A DNA stretch of 64,000 nucleotides from Flavobacterium sp. 123 (GTDB lineage: Bacteria > Bacteroidota > Bacteroidia > Flavobacteriales > Flavobacteriaceae): assembly GCF_003634825.1 (NCBI RefSeq), contig NZ_RBXD01000001.1:2006501-2070500 (forward strand), written 5' to 3'. Below are positions 1 through 9,307 of this stretch, piece by piece; position 1 is the first letter of the stretch, and each line of letters begins with the position of its first letter. The position numbers were made by a program, and so were the translations under genes. The notes beneath the pieces were generated by a model. It worked only from the letters and a program-made list of their open reading frames with translations, did no database searches and was not told the DNA's origin.

Positions 1-168
1 ACAACAAATTATCATTTATTAAGTATGCCTCCAGGATTGTGGTATAGTTTTAAATGTATTTCAGATGATTTTGCTTTGCTGGCAAATATAATAGATCAAG
101 AACATGATGTTTTGGAGTCGATTAATTTGCCATTAATTAATAATAATATTCCTTATGAGTGGAAATAA
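1..168 (+). CDS. RmlC-like cupin protein, C-terminal fragment
   Basis: The first frame is open from base 1 to a TAA at 166-168 and encodes the last 55 residues of a protein cut by the window edge. It contains MPPGLWYSFKC and ends IPYEWK, a pattern I associate with dTDP-4-dehydrorhamnose 3,5-epimerase-like or WxcM-like cupins that act on nucleotide sugars in O-antigen loci. It overlaps the next gene by 14 bases, so the two are probably translationally coupled. It differs from the complete rfbC at 5709. The exact reaction cannot be told from this fragment. Confidence 0.6.
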   Translation, partial: TTNYHLLSMPPGLWYSFKCISDDFALLANIIDQEHDVLESINLPLINNNIPYEWK

Positions 169-1045
169 TTCTACGATAATGCCTTTAGTATCCATTATAA
201 TGAATTGTTATAACGGAGAGAAATACTTAAGAGAGGCAATCGATTCTGTTTTAACACAAAGTTACACCAATTGGGAATTGGTATTTTGGGATAATCAATC
301 AACAGATGAAAGTTCAATGATTGTAAAATCGTATGATGATAAAAGAATATGTTATTACTATGCAGAGAGTAATAAACCATTAAGTGCAGCTAGAAATCTT
401 GCTGTCCAAAAAGCAAATGGAGAATATATTGCATTTTTGGATAGTGATGATATTTGGTTACCTGAAAAACTAGAAAAGCAATTGGACGGCTTGATTGAAC
501 AAAAAGATGCGGTTATATCCTACTGCGGTTTTGAAACCCTTTTAACTTCTGATGCAGAAAGTGCAATTAGACAAGCTGATTTTTATTCAAAGTTCTTGTA
601 TAAATCTCATAATTCTAAATCGATTTATAATAAACTTTTGAGAGGAAATTTTATAATTTTTTCAACTGTTATCATAAAAAAAAATGTTTTTGATTTAACT
701 GGTGGATTTAGTGAGCATTTGGAGCAAAACGAAGATTTTGAGATTTTGTTGAAGGCATCGTTGCATACAAATGCTATATGTATTAGCGATGTTATGGTTA
801 AATACAGAATACATTCTTCAAATAATTCATACTTGAATGCTAGAAAAAATTTTATTGAAAGTGAACATATATTCTCAAACTTGCCGAAGTCATTTCAGAT
901 TTCAATGGCAAAAGACAGAAATAGGACAAGAGAAAAAATTTATTTTATTTTCTTTGAGAAAAAGTGGAAGCAATTAATTAGTTTGTTAAATCCTAGATAT
1001 TGGCCACATATAGGCTATTTGATTTTAAAAAAAATTATCAAATAA
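155..1045 (+). CDS. GT2 family glycosyltransferase
   Basis: This 296-residue protein has a GT-A fold signature: the SIIMNCYNGEKYLREAIDS start (about residues 13-31), then a metal/nucleotide-binding DSDD at 96-99. It should move a sugar from a nucleotide donor to the growing lipid-linked glycan at the inner face of the membrane. The acceptor and sugar are unknown. ATG at 155 overlaps the cupin gene by 14 bases; an in-frame ATG at 179, just before the conserved core, is an equally good start. The next gene begins 4 bases after the stop, so this is an operon. Confidence 0.88.
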   Translation: MSGNNSTIMPLVSIIMNCYNGEKYLREAIDSVLTQSYTNWELVFWDNQSTDESSMIVKSYDDKRICYYYAESNKPLSAARNLAVQKANGEYIAFLDSDDIWLPEKLEKQLDGLIEQKDAVISYCGFETLLTSDAESAIRQADFYSKFLYKSHNSKSIYNKLLRGNFIIFSTVIIKKNVFDLTGGFSEHLEQNEDFEILLKASLHTNAICISDVMVKYRIHSSNNSYLNARKNFIESEHIFSNLPKSFQISMAKDRNRTREKIYFIFFEKKWKQLISLLNPRYWPHIGYLILKKIIK

Positions 1046-1049
1046 AGTA

Positions 1050-2321
1050 ATGATTATAAAAAAAAGTATAGGGAATAAGTTTATTTGTATTTTCTTTTTT
1101 TTAATGCTCATACTTCCTGCTTCTTTTCAGATGCCAAGAGGTATTTTATTACTTTTAATTTTGTTCTTTATTATAAAGAGCAATACTTTTTCTTTATTTA
1201 GATATGATAGGACCTTACTAGTTATTGGTCTGATAAATATTTTTTTCTCTTTTATATTTACACTAAATGGGATAGTAAGATCTACTCCTGGTGCTATTGC
1301 CGTGAGTACTGTTTATCTTATTTGGCCCGTTTTGTATTTGTATTTTATTGGATTATCGGATAGTAAATCGAATCTTGTGTCGATTTTAAATACAATTATC
1401 TATGGAGGGCTTGGTTCAGTAGGGCTAATTTTAGTTTTTATATATAATAATTTTTTCGGATTTCCATTAGATATAACTTATCTAACTAAATCTCAAGATT
1501 TTGGTATTTTTTGGGGAGGTGGTGCAGTTGAATTAAATTCTATGAATCTTGCAACGGTATTGTATACTTTTATATTTGTCTTAACTTTACTCTTGATGCC
1601 GACGGAATTAAATCACTTTAGTAAAAAAAAGAATTTAATTAGATTTACTTTGTTAGTTTCTTTAGCTTTAATATTTATTTCTGCGAGGAGAGCATTCTGG
1701 TTGGTTTGTGCTATAAGTCCCTTTATTATTTTACTATTATTGAAAATAGCGGGAGTCAATTTGAGACTTAAAAGGTTTATTATTCCTTGTTTAGTTTTCT
1801 GTTCTGTCGTTTTTACCTTTGTGGGATATCTAGCACTTGATAATGATAAGTTGTTTTCTGAATTTAACTCTTCATTTGAATTTGATAATCCAGCGGCGGA
1901 GTCCAATTATTTGAGAAAGGAGCAATTTGATGCCTTGATAAGTGGTTGGGAAGATAATTGGTTAATAGGTGCAGGATTAGGTGCCCATGCACAGGGAAGT
2001 ACAAGGGATGATAAAGCTCCATGGGCCTATGAATTGTCATATATTGCTTTGTTGTTTCATACAGGAATAGTAGGTATTCTTGTTTATGGAAGTTCTATTT
2101 TTTGGATAATATATGAGTCCATAATTATTTGCAGAAAAAACAAATATTACGTATCCTTCTTATTACCACAAATTACTGGATTAATTTGTTTTTTATTAGT
2201 AAATGCATCAAATCCGTATTTAGGTAAATTTGATTATTTATGGACGATTTTTTTGCCGTTAGCAACTATTAATGCAATAAAGCTTGATGTAAGTAGTGAC
2301 TATTCAGATTCATATATGTAA
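1050..2321 (+). CDS. Wzy-like polysaccharide polymerase (membrane)
   Basis: This 423-residue protein is made almost entirely of hydrophobic segments, roughly ten to eleven predicted by eye, with a longer soluble stretch at about residues 265-310. That stretch is followed by WLIGAGLGAHAQG, which resembles the Wzy_C region of O-antigen polymerases and ligases. It probably joins repeat units on undecaprenyl diphosphate at the periplasmic face. It follows the GT2 gene after 4 bases. A second such protein is at 37412, so the two may serve different glycans. Polymerase versus ligase cannot be settled by eye. Confidence 0.7.
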   Translation: MIIKKSIGNKFICIFFFLMLILPASFQMPRGILLLLILFFIIKSNTFSLFRYDRTLLVIGLINIFFSFIFTLNGIVRSTPGAIAVSTVYLIWPVLYLYFIGLSDSKSNLVSILNTIIYGGLGSVGLILVFIYNNFFGFPLDITYLTKSQDFGIFWGGGAVELNSMNLATVLYTFIFVLTLLLMPTELNHFSKKKNLIRFTLLVSLALIFISARRAFWLVCAISPFIILLLLKIAGVNLRLKRFIIPCLVFCSVVFTFVGYLALDNDKLFSEFNSSFEFDNPAAESNYLRKEQFDALISGWEDNWLIGAGLGAHAQGSTRDDKAPWAYELSYIALLFHTGIVGILVYGSSIFWIIYESIIICRKNKYYVSFLLPQITGLICFLLVNASNPYLGKFDYLWTIFLPLATINAIKLDVSSDYSDSYM

Positions 2322-2442
2322 ATAGAAATTGAGTGTTTGTTTGGTTAAAATGTTTTAATTGACACGATATGACCTAAGACTATATTAGTTATTCCAGTTT
2401 TTTTAATCGAGATTATGTTGCCTTTTTAATTTTTTTAATTTT

Positions 2443-3489
2443 ATGAAAATATTATTTCTTTCTAAATATAATCGTGATGGTGCATCATCACGATACAGAT
2501 TTTATAACTACAAGCCTTATTTTGATAAAAATGATATTCAGTATCATATTAAGCCTCTGCTTGATGATAGTTATGTGTTAAATTTATATAAAAAAAGAAA
2601 AATAAAAGTCTTTATCCAGAGGCTATTTTCTATATTGAAGAGGTTTTGTTTTGTTTTATTTAAAACGTCTAATTATGATTTAATTGTAATTGAAAAAGAA
2701 TTATTTCCAAATGTTCCGTACATAGTAGAGAAACTATTGATGAAAGGTAAGGTGTATGCTTTAGATTTTGACGATTATATAGCAACGGGTTATAAAACGA
2801 ATTCATTTAAACGCTTTTTCTTTGAAAACAAAATTGATAAATTAGCAAGGAACGCTAAGTTTGTAACTGTAGGTAATCATTGGTATTTTAAAGAGATTAA
2901 GGGTGGTAATTTAATTTATTTGCCAACAGTTATTAATTTAGAGAGTTACCCCGCAATCAAAGAGAATTATCAAACCAATGTGGTTACAATAGTTTGGATA
3001 GGATCTCTTTCTACTGGGAAGTATCTCCAGATTATAGTACCTGTATTAAGGAAATTAGCTAAAAAGTATTTAATTAAATTAAAAATAGTAGGGGTAGATG
3101 TTGTTCTTGAAGGTGTAGATTATGAGATAATTGATTGGAAGGAAGATACAGAAGTAAATGAGTTGCTTTCTGCGGATATTGGAATTATGCCTTTGGATAA
3201 TACGATTTGGGAAAAGGGGAAATGTGGTTTTAAATTAATTCAATATATGGCTTGTGGTCTTCCAGTTGTTGCTTCTGATGCACCTGCAAATGAAGAAATA
3301 ATTGAAAATGGAGTTAATGGATTTATTGCTCATACCGAAAACGAATGGTATTTCTCACTCGAAAAACTTATTTTAAATACTTCTATAAGAGAAAAATTTG
3401 GAAAATCAGGAAGAAGAAATATTGAATTAAATTATTCATACCAAGTTTGGGGTGATTATTATTGTGACATTTTAAATAATAAAAATTAA
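2443..3489 (+). CDS. GT4-like glycosyltransferase
   Basis: A 348-residue GT-B protein. The N-terminal Rossmann half begins MKILFLSKYNRDGASSRYRF. The C-terminal half carries the donor-site segment GFKLIQYMACGLPVVASDAP (about residues 262-281), typical of GT4 enzymes, although the usual ExxxxxxxE is reduced here. It has no membrane segment and should act on the cytoplasmic side in glycan assembly. A 121-base gap precedes it, in which I see no clear promoter. Donor and acceptor are not predictable. Confidence 0.82.
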   Translation: MKILFLSKYNRDGASSRYRFYNYKPYFDKNDIQYHIKPLLDDSYVLNLYKKRKIKVFIQRLFSILKRFCFVLFKTSNYDLIVIEKELFPNVPYIVEKLLMKGKVYALDFDDYIATGYKTNSFKRFFFENKIDKLARNAKFVTVGNHWYFKEIKGGNLIYLPTVINLESYPAIKENYQTNVVTIVWIGSLSTGKYLQIIVPVLRKLAKKYLIKLKIVGVDVVLEGVDYEIIDWKEDTEVNELLSADIGIMPLDNTIWEKGKCGFKLIQYMACGLPVVASDAPANEEIIENGVNGFIAHTENEWYFSLEKLILNTSIREKFGKSGRRNIELNYSYQVWGDYYCDILNNKN

Positions 3490-3563
3490 AACACCTCATT
3501 TTTATTGATTTACATCATGAAAAAAAATATGTATAGAGTTTTTTTTACAAAATTTAAAGATTT

Positions 3564-4727
3564 ATGAAAATCCTTTTAGTGATTACCGATTATGGTAGTT
3601 TTAATAATTTTTTGGCAGAGCTTGCAGTAAGTTTGTGCCAAGAAAATGAAATACATGTTGTTTGTTCAGGTTCTAATGTTATTAATATTGTGGATAAATT
3701 TGATTATGCTAAGTATAATTTGACCTTCCATACAGTAGATATACCAAGATCAACTTCAATAAATAAGCTAATAAAAAGTGCTTTAGAGATTAGTAAAATT
3801 GTTAAAGTGATAAAACCAAATTTGGTTTATGTACATTTTACGACTGGAATTTTTCCGGCGATTTTCTTTAGAAAAAGGAATATTGAATATTGGGGAACGT
3901 TTCATGGATTAGGAATGAATGCTAGTAATGGTATTAGAAAAATAATGTTTTCCATTGTTGAATTATTTTGTTTTTTCAGACTTGACAAAAGATTTCTTAT
4001 TAATGATAAGGATTATGAATTGGTAAGCAATATGTTAAAAAAAAATACATTTAAGTATAATTCTTGTGGAGTTGGCTGCGATATAAATAAATTTGATAAA
4101 AATATATTTACAGAGGGTGATAAATCAGATTTAAAACAAGATTTAAATGTTGAAGGCAAGTTTGTAATTACTTATACGGGGAGGTTTGTTGAATTCAAAG
4201 GATTTGATTTGGTTTATCATAGTTTTGTAAAATTGGTTGAAGAATTTCCTGATGAAGTAGTCTTGCTTTTAATTGGAGGTAGGGACCCGATACATCAAAC
4301 AGGACTTACAGAACAGGAAGAGATTAATTTGTTTAAAAATGAAAGTATAGTTAATGTAGGCTATACATCAGAAGTAGAAAAGTATTTGGCTATTACAGAC
4401 GTATTTTTGTTTCCAAGCAAGAAAGAAGGATTGCCAGTTTGTATAGTTGAAGCTTTGGCTATGGGAGTTCCTGTGGTTACGTTAGATGAAAGAGGGAATT
4501 CGGATATAGTGAAAAATGATTATAATGGGTATTTAGTTAAGTCTGTTTCAAAATTAAATGATATTGATAAAATTGTTGAAAAATTAAAATATTTGGATGC
4601 GAATAGAAATATTCTTGATATGTTATCTTCAAATTGTTTAAAAAATCGTCAGACTTATTCTCGTTCTTTTTTTGTTGAAGAGCAACTAAAACTTATAAAT
4701 GATTTTAAATTGAAAGTGAAAAAGTAA
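3564..4727 (+). CDS. GT4 family glycosyltransferase
   Basis: A 387-residue GT-B enzyme. TYTGRFVEFKGFDL (about 202-215) opens the C-terminal nucleotide-binding half, and EGLPVCIVEALAMGVPVV (about 289-306) is the ExxxxxxxE donor motif of GT4 retaining transferases. The N-terminal half has the usual acceptor-side Rossmann fold with a GTFHGLG segment. It is separated from the preceding GT4 by 74 bases with no terminator. It probably adds one sugar of the surface glycan; its specificity is unknown. Confidence 0.87.
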   Translation: MKILLVITDYGSFNNFLAELAVSLCQENEIHVVCSGSNVINIVDKFDYAKYNLTFHTVDIPRSTSINKLIKSALEISKIVKVIKPNLVYVHFTTGIFPAIFFRKRNIEYWGTFHGLGMNASNGIRKIMFSIVELFCFFRLDKRFLINDKDYELVSNMLKKNTFKYNSCGVGCDINKFDKNIFTEGDKSDLKQDLNVEGKFVITYTGRFVEFKGFDLVYHSFVKLVEEFPDEVVLLLIGGRDPIHQTGLTEQEEINLFKNESIVNVGYTSEVEKYLAITDVFLFPSKKEGLPVCIVEALAMGVPVVTLDERGNSDIVKNDYNGYLVKSVSKLNDIDKIVEKLKYLDANRNILDMLSSNCLKNRQTYSRSFFVEEQLKLINDFKLKVKK

Positions 4728-4805
4728 AGAAATATAAGTTGTATAAAAATTCGAATTTTGAATAAACTAATATTTGAAATCTGACAGCTAAAAAGCGGAA
4801 GTTAA

Positions 4806-5705
4806 ATGAAAATAACAATAACAGGAGCGTCAGGATTTGTAGGTACGAATCTTGAAGACTATTTAAATCCTGCGCACGAAATAGAACCTATGTGCGTGCG
4901 CTATATATCCAATCAGCAATTTGAAATAAAGACAAATGTCCTAATTCACCTTGCAGGCAAAGCACACGATTTAAAAAAGGTGTCTAAACCAATTGACTAT
5001 TATGAAGCTAATTGTGAATTAACCAAGCAGTTGTTTGATGCTTTTTTACTGTCAGAAGCCAAAGTATTTATTTTCATGAGTACAGTTAAAGCTGCAGCTG
5101 ATACTGTAACTAAAATATTAACTGAAGATGTAGTGCCTAATCCCAAAACCCACTACGGGATAGCTAAGCAGCAAGCTGAGCAGTATATTCTATCCAAGGA
5201 ATTATTATCAGGGAAGCGAGTGTATATACTAAGACCTTGTATGATTCACGGACCTGGAAACAAAGGAAATTTGAATTTGATATACCAATTGGTTTCAAAA
5301 GGATTGCCTTGGCCATTAGGGGCTTTTGAAAACCAGCGTTCGTTTTTGAGTATCAACAATCTTTGTTTTGTTATTAAGGAATTATTAGAAAACGAGTCAA
5401 TTCCTTCGGGGGTATATCAAGTAGCTGATGATAAACCCTTATCTACAAACGAATTAATTCAATTGTTAGGAACAACTTTAGTGAAAAAATGCTACATTTT
5501 TTATATTCCATCTTCCTGGATTAGAAAGATTGCGAAATTTGGAGATTATCTACACTTTCCTCTTAATTCAGAACGCTTGCAAAAACTAACTGAAAATTAT
5601 GTAGTGAGTAATCAAAAGATAGTATTGGCTATAGGAAAACCTTTGCCTATAGATACTAAGACAGGATTATTACAAACCTTTGAATCATTTAAAATAAAAA
5701 AATAA
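4806..5705 (+). CDS. WbpV-like NAD-dependent nucleotide-sugar reductase/epimerase
   Basis: A 299-residue extended SDR protein: GASGFVG NAD-binding loop (7-13), FMSTVK (about 90-95), and the YGIAK catalytic pair near residue 117. The HLAGKAH, GNKGN and GLPWPLGAFENQRS segments recall the WbpV/WbjF type of enzyme, which reduces UDP-4-keto-6-deoxy-GlcNAc to a 6-deoxy-HexNAc such as QuiNAc. This fits the WbpM-like dehydratase at 13119 and the WbpL-like transferase at 10257. The stop is only 3 bases before rfbC. The reductase role is inferred from resemblance, and an epimerase remains possible. Confidence 0.75.
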   Translation: MKITITGASGFVGTNLEDYLNPAHEIEPMCVRYISNQQFEIKTNVLIHLAGKAHDLKKVSKPIDYYEANCELTKQLFDAFLLSEAKVFIFMSTVKAAADTVTKILTEDVVPNPKTHYGIAKQQAEQYILSKELLSGKRVYILRPCMIHGPGNKGNLNLIYQLVSKGLPWPLGAFENQRSFLSINNLCFVIKELLENESIPSGVYQVADDKPLSTNELIQLLGTTLVKKCYIFYIPSSWIRKIAKFGDYLHFPLNSERLQKLTENYVVSNQKIVLAIGKPLPIDTKTGLLQTFESFKIKK

Positions 5706-5708
5706 AAA

Positions 5709-6257
5709 ATGACTATTGAAAAAACAGCAATAGAGGATTTGGTAATCATTAACCCCATCGTATTCGAAGACTCTCGCGGGTATTTTTTTGAAGCCTATAA
5801 TCAAGCGAAATTTCAGGAGAATGGAATGGAGTATCAATTTATACAAGACAACCAGTCTTTCTCTAAACGAGGAGTAATTCGTGGTTTACATTTACAAATT
5901 AATCCTTTTGCACAAGCAAAATTGGTACGAGTGTTAGAAGGAGAAATTTTAGATGTGGCTGTCGATTTGCGTAAAGACTCCCCTACTTATGGACAACATT
6001 TTAGTGTGTTATTAAGTGCGGAAAATAAAAAACAATTGATGGTACCTCACGGATTTGCTCATGGGTTTTCTGTGTTGAGTGAAACAGCTTCAGTGATGTA
6101 TAAAGTGGATCAATTGTATCACAAAGATAGTGAACGAGGAATCCGTTTTGATGATCCAACTCTAGCTATTGATTGGCAGTTGAATGCAGATGAGGTTATT
6201 GTTTCGGACAAAGATTTAATATTGCCAAGTTTTAATGATATAGATTGGGAGTTTTAA
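5709..6257 (+). CDS. rfbC: dTDP-4-dehydrorhamnose 3,5-epimerase
   Basis: RmlC converts dTDP-4-keto-6-deoxy-D-glucose to its L-lyxo form, the third step to dTDP-L-rhamnose. The 182-residue length is normal. The cupin keeps the expected active-site residues: His61 in RGLHLQ, Tyr131 in MYKVD and an Asp near 167-169. VFEDSRGYFFEAYN gives the substrate-binding start. It sits 3 bases after the WbpV-like gene. The other rhamnose genes (rfbD, rfbB, rfbA) follow only after an inserted rhuM-like pseudogene, so the pathway operon appears split. Confidence 0.95.
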   Translation: MTIEKTAIEDLVIINPIVFEDSRGYFFEAYNQAKFQENGMEYQFIQDNQSFSKRGVIRGLHLQINPFAQAKLVRVLEGEILDVAVDLRKDSPTYGQHFSVLLSAENKKQLMVPHGFAHGFSVLSETASVMYKVDQLYHKDSERGIRFDDPTLAIDWQLNADEVIVSDKDLILPSFNDIDWEF

Positions 6258-6262
6258 AAAGA

Positions 6263-6304
6263 GTTTAAAGTTCAAAGTTTAAGGTTAAAAGTTATCAGTT
6301 AGAT
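6263..6304 (+). repeat. Tandem degenerate 7-mer array (GTTNNNN x6)
   Basis: Immediately after rfbC there are six adjacent 7-base units, each starting with GTT (for example GTTTAAA, GTTCAAA, GTTATCA). Only the first three bases are constant. The array stands upstream of the rhuM-like pseudogene. No mirrored array is seen in 7296-7393. It resembles the 7-mer arrays around the four-helix-bundle gene at 16229 and 16664. Confidence 0.7.
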
Positions 6305-6465
6305 AATGCGTTAGTTTAGAGCAAGTGTTTTTTAAAATATTTTACTGAAAACAGCATTAGTTTGTGAAGTGACACGGTGAATTATATAAGCAAAGCACAA
6401 TCGATATTTTTAAGTTTTGAATTAGAGTTTTGTCAAAATAAATACATCATAATTAAGACTTCGCT

Positions 6466-7295
6466 ATGAATAATAATAATACGATTGTTACGTATAAATC
6501 TGAAATTTTATCGCGCCAAATTGAAGTTAAAATAGAAGCAGAAACGGTATGGTTGAATAGACAACAAATTTCTATTTTGTTTGATAGAGATATTAAAACT
6601 ATTGGAAAGCATATCAATAATGCTAAAAAGAAGAGTTGGCAGGTTTTGCAGTTGTCGCAAATTTTGCGACAACTGCAAAAGATGGTAAAGTATATCAAGT
6701 AGAATATTATAATTTAGATATGATATTGTCTATTGGTTATCGAGTAAAATCATCAAGAGGAATTGAATTTCGGATATGGGCAAATAGTATTTTAAAATCG
6801 TATCTATTGAAGGGGTATGCTCTTCAAAATAGAGTTGAAAATATTGAGAAAAAATTATTTGAGCAAGAACATAAAATAGAACATTTACTAAGCACTAACC
6901 TTCCTGTAAAGCAAGGAATTTTTTTTGACGGAGAAATTTTTGATGCACATGTATTTGTTTCCGGTCTAATTAAATCAGCTAAACAATCAATAGTTCTTAT
7001 TGATAATTATCTGGATGAGAGTGTTTTAGTTTTGCTTTCTAAAAGAGACGAGGCGGTGGAAGCAAGTATTTATACCGAAAAAATAGATAGTCGTTTTCAA
7101 TTAGATATAGAAAAACACAATACACAATACACACCAGTAGGTATCAAAATACTAAAAAAGACTCATGACCGGTTTTTCATAATAGATCAAACTATAGTTT
7201 ATCATATTGGAGCTTCTATTAAAGATCTTGGAAAGAAATGGTTTGCTTTTTCAAAACTGAATATAGATCCCAATACCATTTTGGGTAAATTATAA
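6466..7295 (+). pseudogene. RhuM-like protein with C-terminal PLD-like domain, frameshifted
   Basis: Two overlapping frames together encode one RhuM-family protein. The first (6466-6702) has the N-terminal segment ETVWLNRQQISILFDRDIKT. The second frame resumes with VVANFATTAKDGKVYQVEY and YNLDMILSIGYRVKS, the RhuM core. Its C-terminal part (FDGEIFDAHVFVSGLIKSAK, SIVLIDNYLDESV, THDRFFIID, YHIGASIKDLGKKWFAF) is a phospholipase D-like module that I know from Bacteroidetes RhuM homologues. Adding one A to the A5 run at 6625-6629 restores a single frame (AKKEELAGF). The gene interrupts the rfbC-rfbD pair. RhuM function is unknown; the family is often on mobile or accessory DNA. A sequencing error or transcriptional slippage could also explain the shift. 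Confidence 0.8.
6644..6680. repeat. Perfect 17-bp inverted repeat inside rhuM
   Basis: Two 17-base arms (6644-6660 and 6664-6680) are exact reverse complements around a 3-base centre. The palindrome lies inside the reading frame encoding AVVANFATTAK, about 15 bases downstream of the frameshift. It could fold as a hairpin in mRNA. Because the encoded segment resembles the RhuM family motif, the symmetry may partly be a codon coincidence. Confidence 0.8.
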
Positions 7296-7393
7296 ATTAG
7301 AGGTATACAAAGAAAATTTAAGGGATGGAGTAGAGTAATATAGTTACTTAAAAATATTCAGCCTAAAAAAATAAAATGAAACAAGATCAATAG

Positions 7394-8245
7394 ATGAAGA
7401 AAATTTTAGTAACCGGTTCAAAAGGACAATTAGGGTCGGAATTAGAGGTTTTATCAAAAATATATACCCAATTTCAATGGGTTTTTACGGATAGAGAAGA
7501 ATTAGATTTATGTAATCTGGAAAAATTAGAAACAGAACTAAATTCGATTAATCCTCAAATTATTATCAACTGTGCGGCGCATACTGCCGTTGATAAAGCC
7601 GAATCAGAGTTTGAATTGTCGGAGGTGTTGAATCACCAATCGGTAGCAATACTAGCTAAGTGGAGTTTTGCAAATGATTGCAAATTTATACATGTTTCTA
7701 CGGATTATGTTTTTGATGGTACTGCAGCTACTGCTTTAACAGAAACAGCACAAACAAATCCAATCAACGTTTATGGTCAAACTAAATTAGCAGGAGAGAA
7801 AGCCTGTTTGCAAGAAAACCCAAACGCAATTATAATCAGAACCTCTTGGGTTTATTCTAGTTTTGGGAATAATTTTGTGAAGACAATGTCTCGATTGATG
7901 CAAGAAAGAGATAGTCTAAATGTTGTAAACGATCAAATAGGAAGTCCTACTTATGCTGCTGATTTAGCTCAGGCTATTATGACAATACTAACCCATAATA
8001 ATTGGCAAGCCGGGATTTATAATTTTTCGAATGAAGGAGAGATTAGTTGGTACGAATTTGCATTAGCTATTAAAGAATTAGGCAGTTTTAATTGCGAAAT
8101 TAGTGGAATCCCATCGTCGGCTTATCCTACACCAGCAAAACGTCCGCAATATTCTTTATTGGATAAAACCAAGATAAAAAATACTTTTGGTGTTGTTGTT
8201 CCAGATTATAAAGTGAGTTTAGAAAAATGCATGAAAATTAAATAA
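7394..8245 (+). CDS. rfbD: dTDP-4-dehydrorhamnose reductase
   Basis: RmlD performs the final NAD(P)H-dependent reduction to dTDP-L-rhamnose. The 283-residue SDR has GSKGQLG (8-14), STDYVFDG (about 102-109) and the catalytic Tyr127-x3-Lys131 in YGQTK. Length is normal for the family. rfbB starts 1 base after its stop, so rfbD-rfbB-rfbA are one transcript. It is separated from rfbC by the rhuM-like pseudogene. Confidence 0.95.
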   Translation: MKKILVTGSKGQLGSELEVLSKIYTQFQWVFTDREELDLCNLEKLETELNSINPQIIINCAAHTAVDKAESEFELSEVLNHQSVAILAKWSFANDCKFIHVSTDYVFDGTAATALTETAQTNPINVYGQTKLAGEKACLQENPNAIIIRTSWVYSSFGNNFVKTMSRLMQERDSLNVVNDQIGSPTYAADLAQAIMTILTHNNWQAGIYNFSNEGEISWYEFALAIKELGSFNCEISGIPSSAYPTPAKRPQYSLLDKTKIKNTFGVVVPDYKVSLEKCMKIK

Positions 8246-8246
8246 A

Positions 8247-9293
8247 ATGAAAAAAATATTAATTACTGGAGGAGCAGGTTTTATAGGATCTCATGTTGTT
8301 AGAAGGTTTGTTAACAAATATCCTGATTACCAAATTTTTAATTTGGATGCATTAACCTATGCAGGAAATTTAGAGAACATTGCTGATATTGAAAAGGCAG
8401 CTAACTATACGTTTATTAAAGGAGATATTGTGGACGCTTCTTTTATTGATGCTTTGTTTGTAGAGCACCAATTTGATGGAGTATTGCATTTAGCGGCTGA
8501 GTCGCATGTAGATCGTTCTATAACGGATCCATTGGCTTTTGTTAAAACAAATGTTATTGGTACTGTGAATTTGTTAAATGCTGCAAAAGCAATTTGGAAA
8601 GGGAACTATGAAGGAAAACGATTTTATCATATCAGTACTGATGAAGTATATGGTAGCTTAGGAGCTGAAGGCTTATTTACAGAAACTACAGCATATGATC
8701 CAAATTCGCCTTATTCAGCTTCTAAAGCAAGTTCAGATCATTTTGTTCGTGCGTATGGAGAGACTTATGGATTTCCTTATGTTTTGACCAACTGCTCTAA
8801 TAATTATGGACCTTTTCATTTTCCTGAAAAGTTGATTCCGCTATTTATTAATAATATTATTCAAAACAAACCACTACCTGTTTATGGTGATGGTAAATAT
8901 ACCCGCGATTGGCTTTTTGTTGAAGACCATGCCGTTGCAATAGATTTGGTATTTCACGAAGGAGTAAATCACGACACTTATAATATTGGAGGTTTTAACG
9001 AATGGCAAAATATTGATTTAGTAAAATTATTATGCCAAATTATGGATGAAAAATTAGGAAGAGCTATTGGTACATCAGCACAACTAATCACTTATGTAAA
9101 AGATCGTCCTGGTCATGATTTGCGTTATGCAATTGATGCCACTAAAATAAATAAAGAATTAGGATGGAAACCTTCGGTTACTTTTGAGCAGGGATTAGAA
9201 AGAACTGTAAATTGGTATTTAGAAAATCAAGAATGGTTGAATAATATCACTTCAGGGGCTTATGCCTCTTATTATGAAAAACAATATAATTAG
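8247..9293 (+). CDS. rfbB: dTDP-glucose 4,6-dehydratase
   Basis: RmlB oxidises and dehydrates dTDP-glucose to dTDP-4-keto-6-deoxyglucose, the second step to dTDP-rhamnose. The 348-residue protein has GGAGFIG (8-14), the dehydratase triad Thr131-Asp132-Glu133 in STDEVYG and Tyr156-x3-Lys160 in YSASK. It follows rfbD after one base and is 14 bases before rfbA. The short gap to rfbA contains two GT-starting 7-mers but no promoter. Confidence 0.96.
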   Translation: MKKILITGGAGFIGSHVVRRFVNKYPDYQIFNLDALTYAGNLENIADIEKAANYTFIKGDIVDASFIDALFVEHQFDGVLHLAAESHVDRSITDPLAFVKTNVIGTVNLLNAAKAIWKGNYEGKRFYHISTDEVYGSLGAEGLFTETTAYDPNSPYSASKASSDHFVRAYGETYGFPYVLTNCSNNYGPFHFPEKLIPLFINNIIQNKPLPVYGDGKYTRDWLFVEDHAVAIDLVFHEGVNHDTYNIGGFNEWQNIDLVKLLCQIMDEKLGRAIGTSAQLITYVKDRPGHDLRYAIDATKINKELGWKPSVTFEQGLERTVNWYLENQEWLNNITSGAYASYYEKQYN

Positions 9294-9307
9294 TCAAAAG
9301 TAAAAAG

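Noticed and set aside
1..168. Fragment as a second rfbC
   Set aside because: The C-terminal pattern differs from the complete rfbC at 5709 and fits RmlC-like or WxcM-like cupins better.
6263..6304. Regular short repeats as a possible CRISPR array
   Set aside because: Units are only 7 bases, adjacent and degenerate, with no spacers and no cas genes in the window.
6644..6680. Palindrome as a transcription terminator
   Set aside because: It is followed by GATGG and not by a T-run, and it lies inside an otherwise conserved coding segment.
9293..9306. Two GT-starting 7-mers between rfbB and rfbA as another array
   Set aside because: Only two units, partly overlapping the stop codon, and easily produced by AT-rich sequence.
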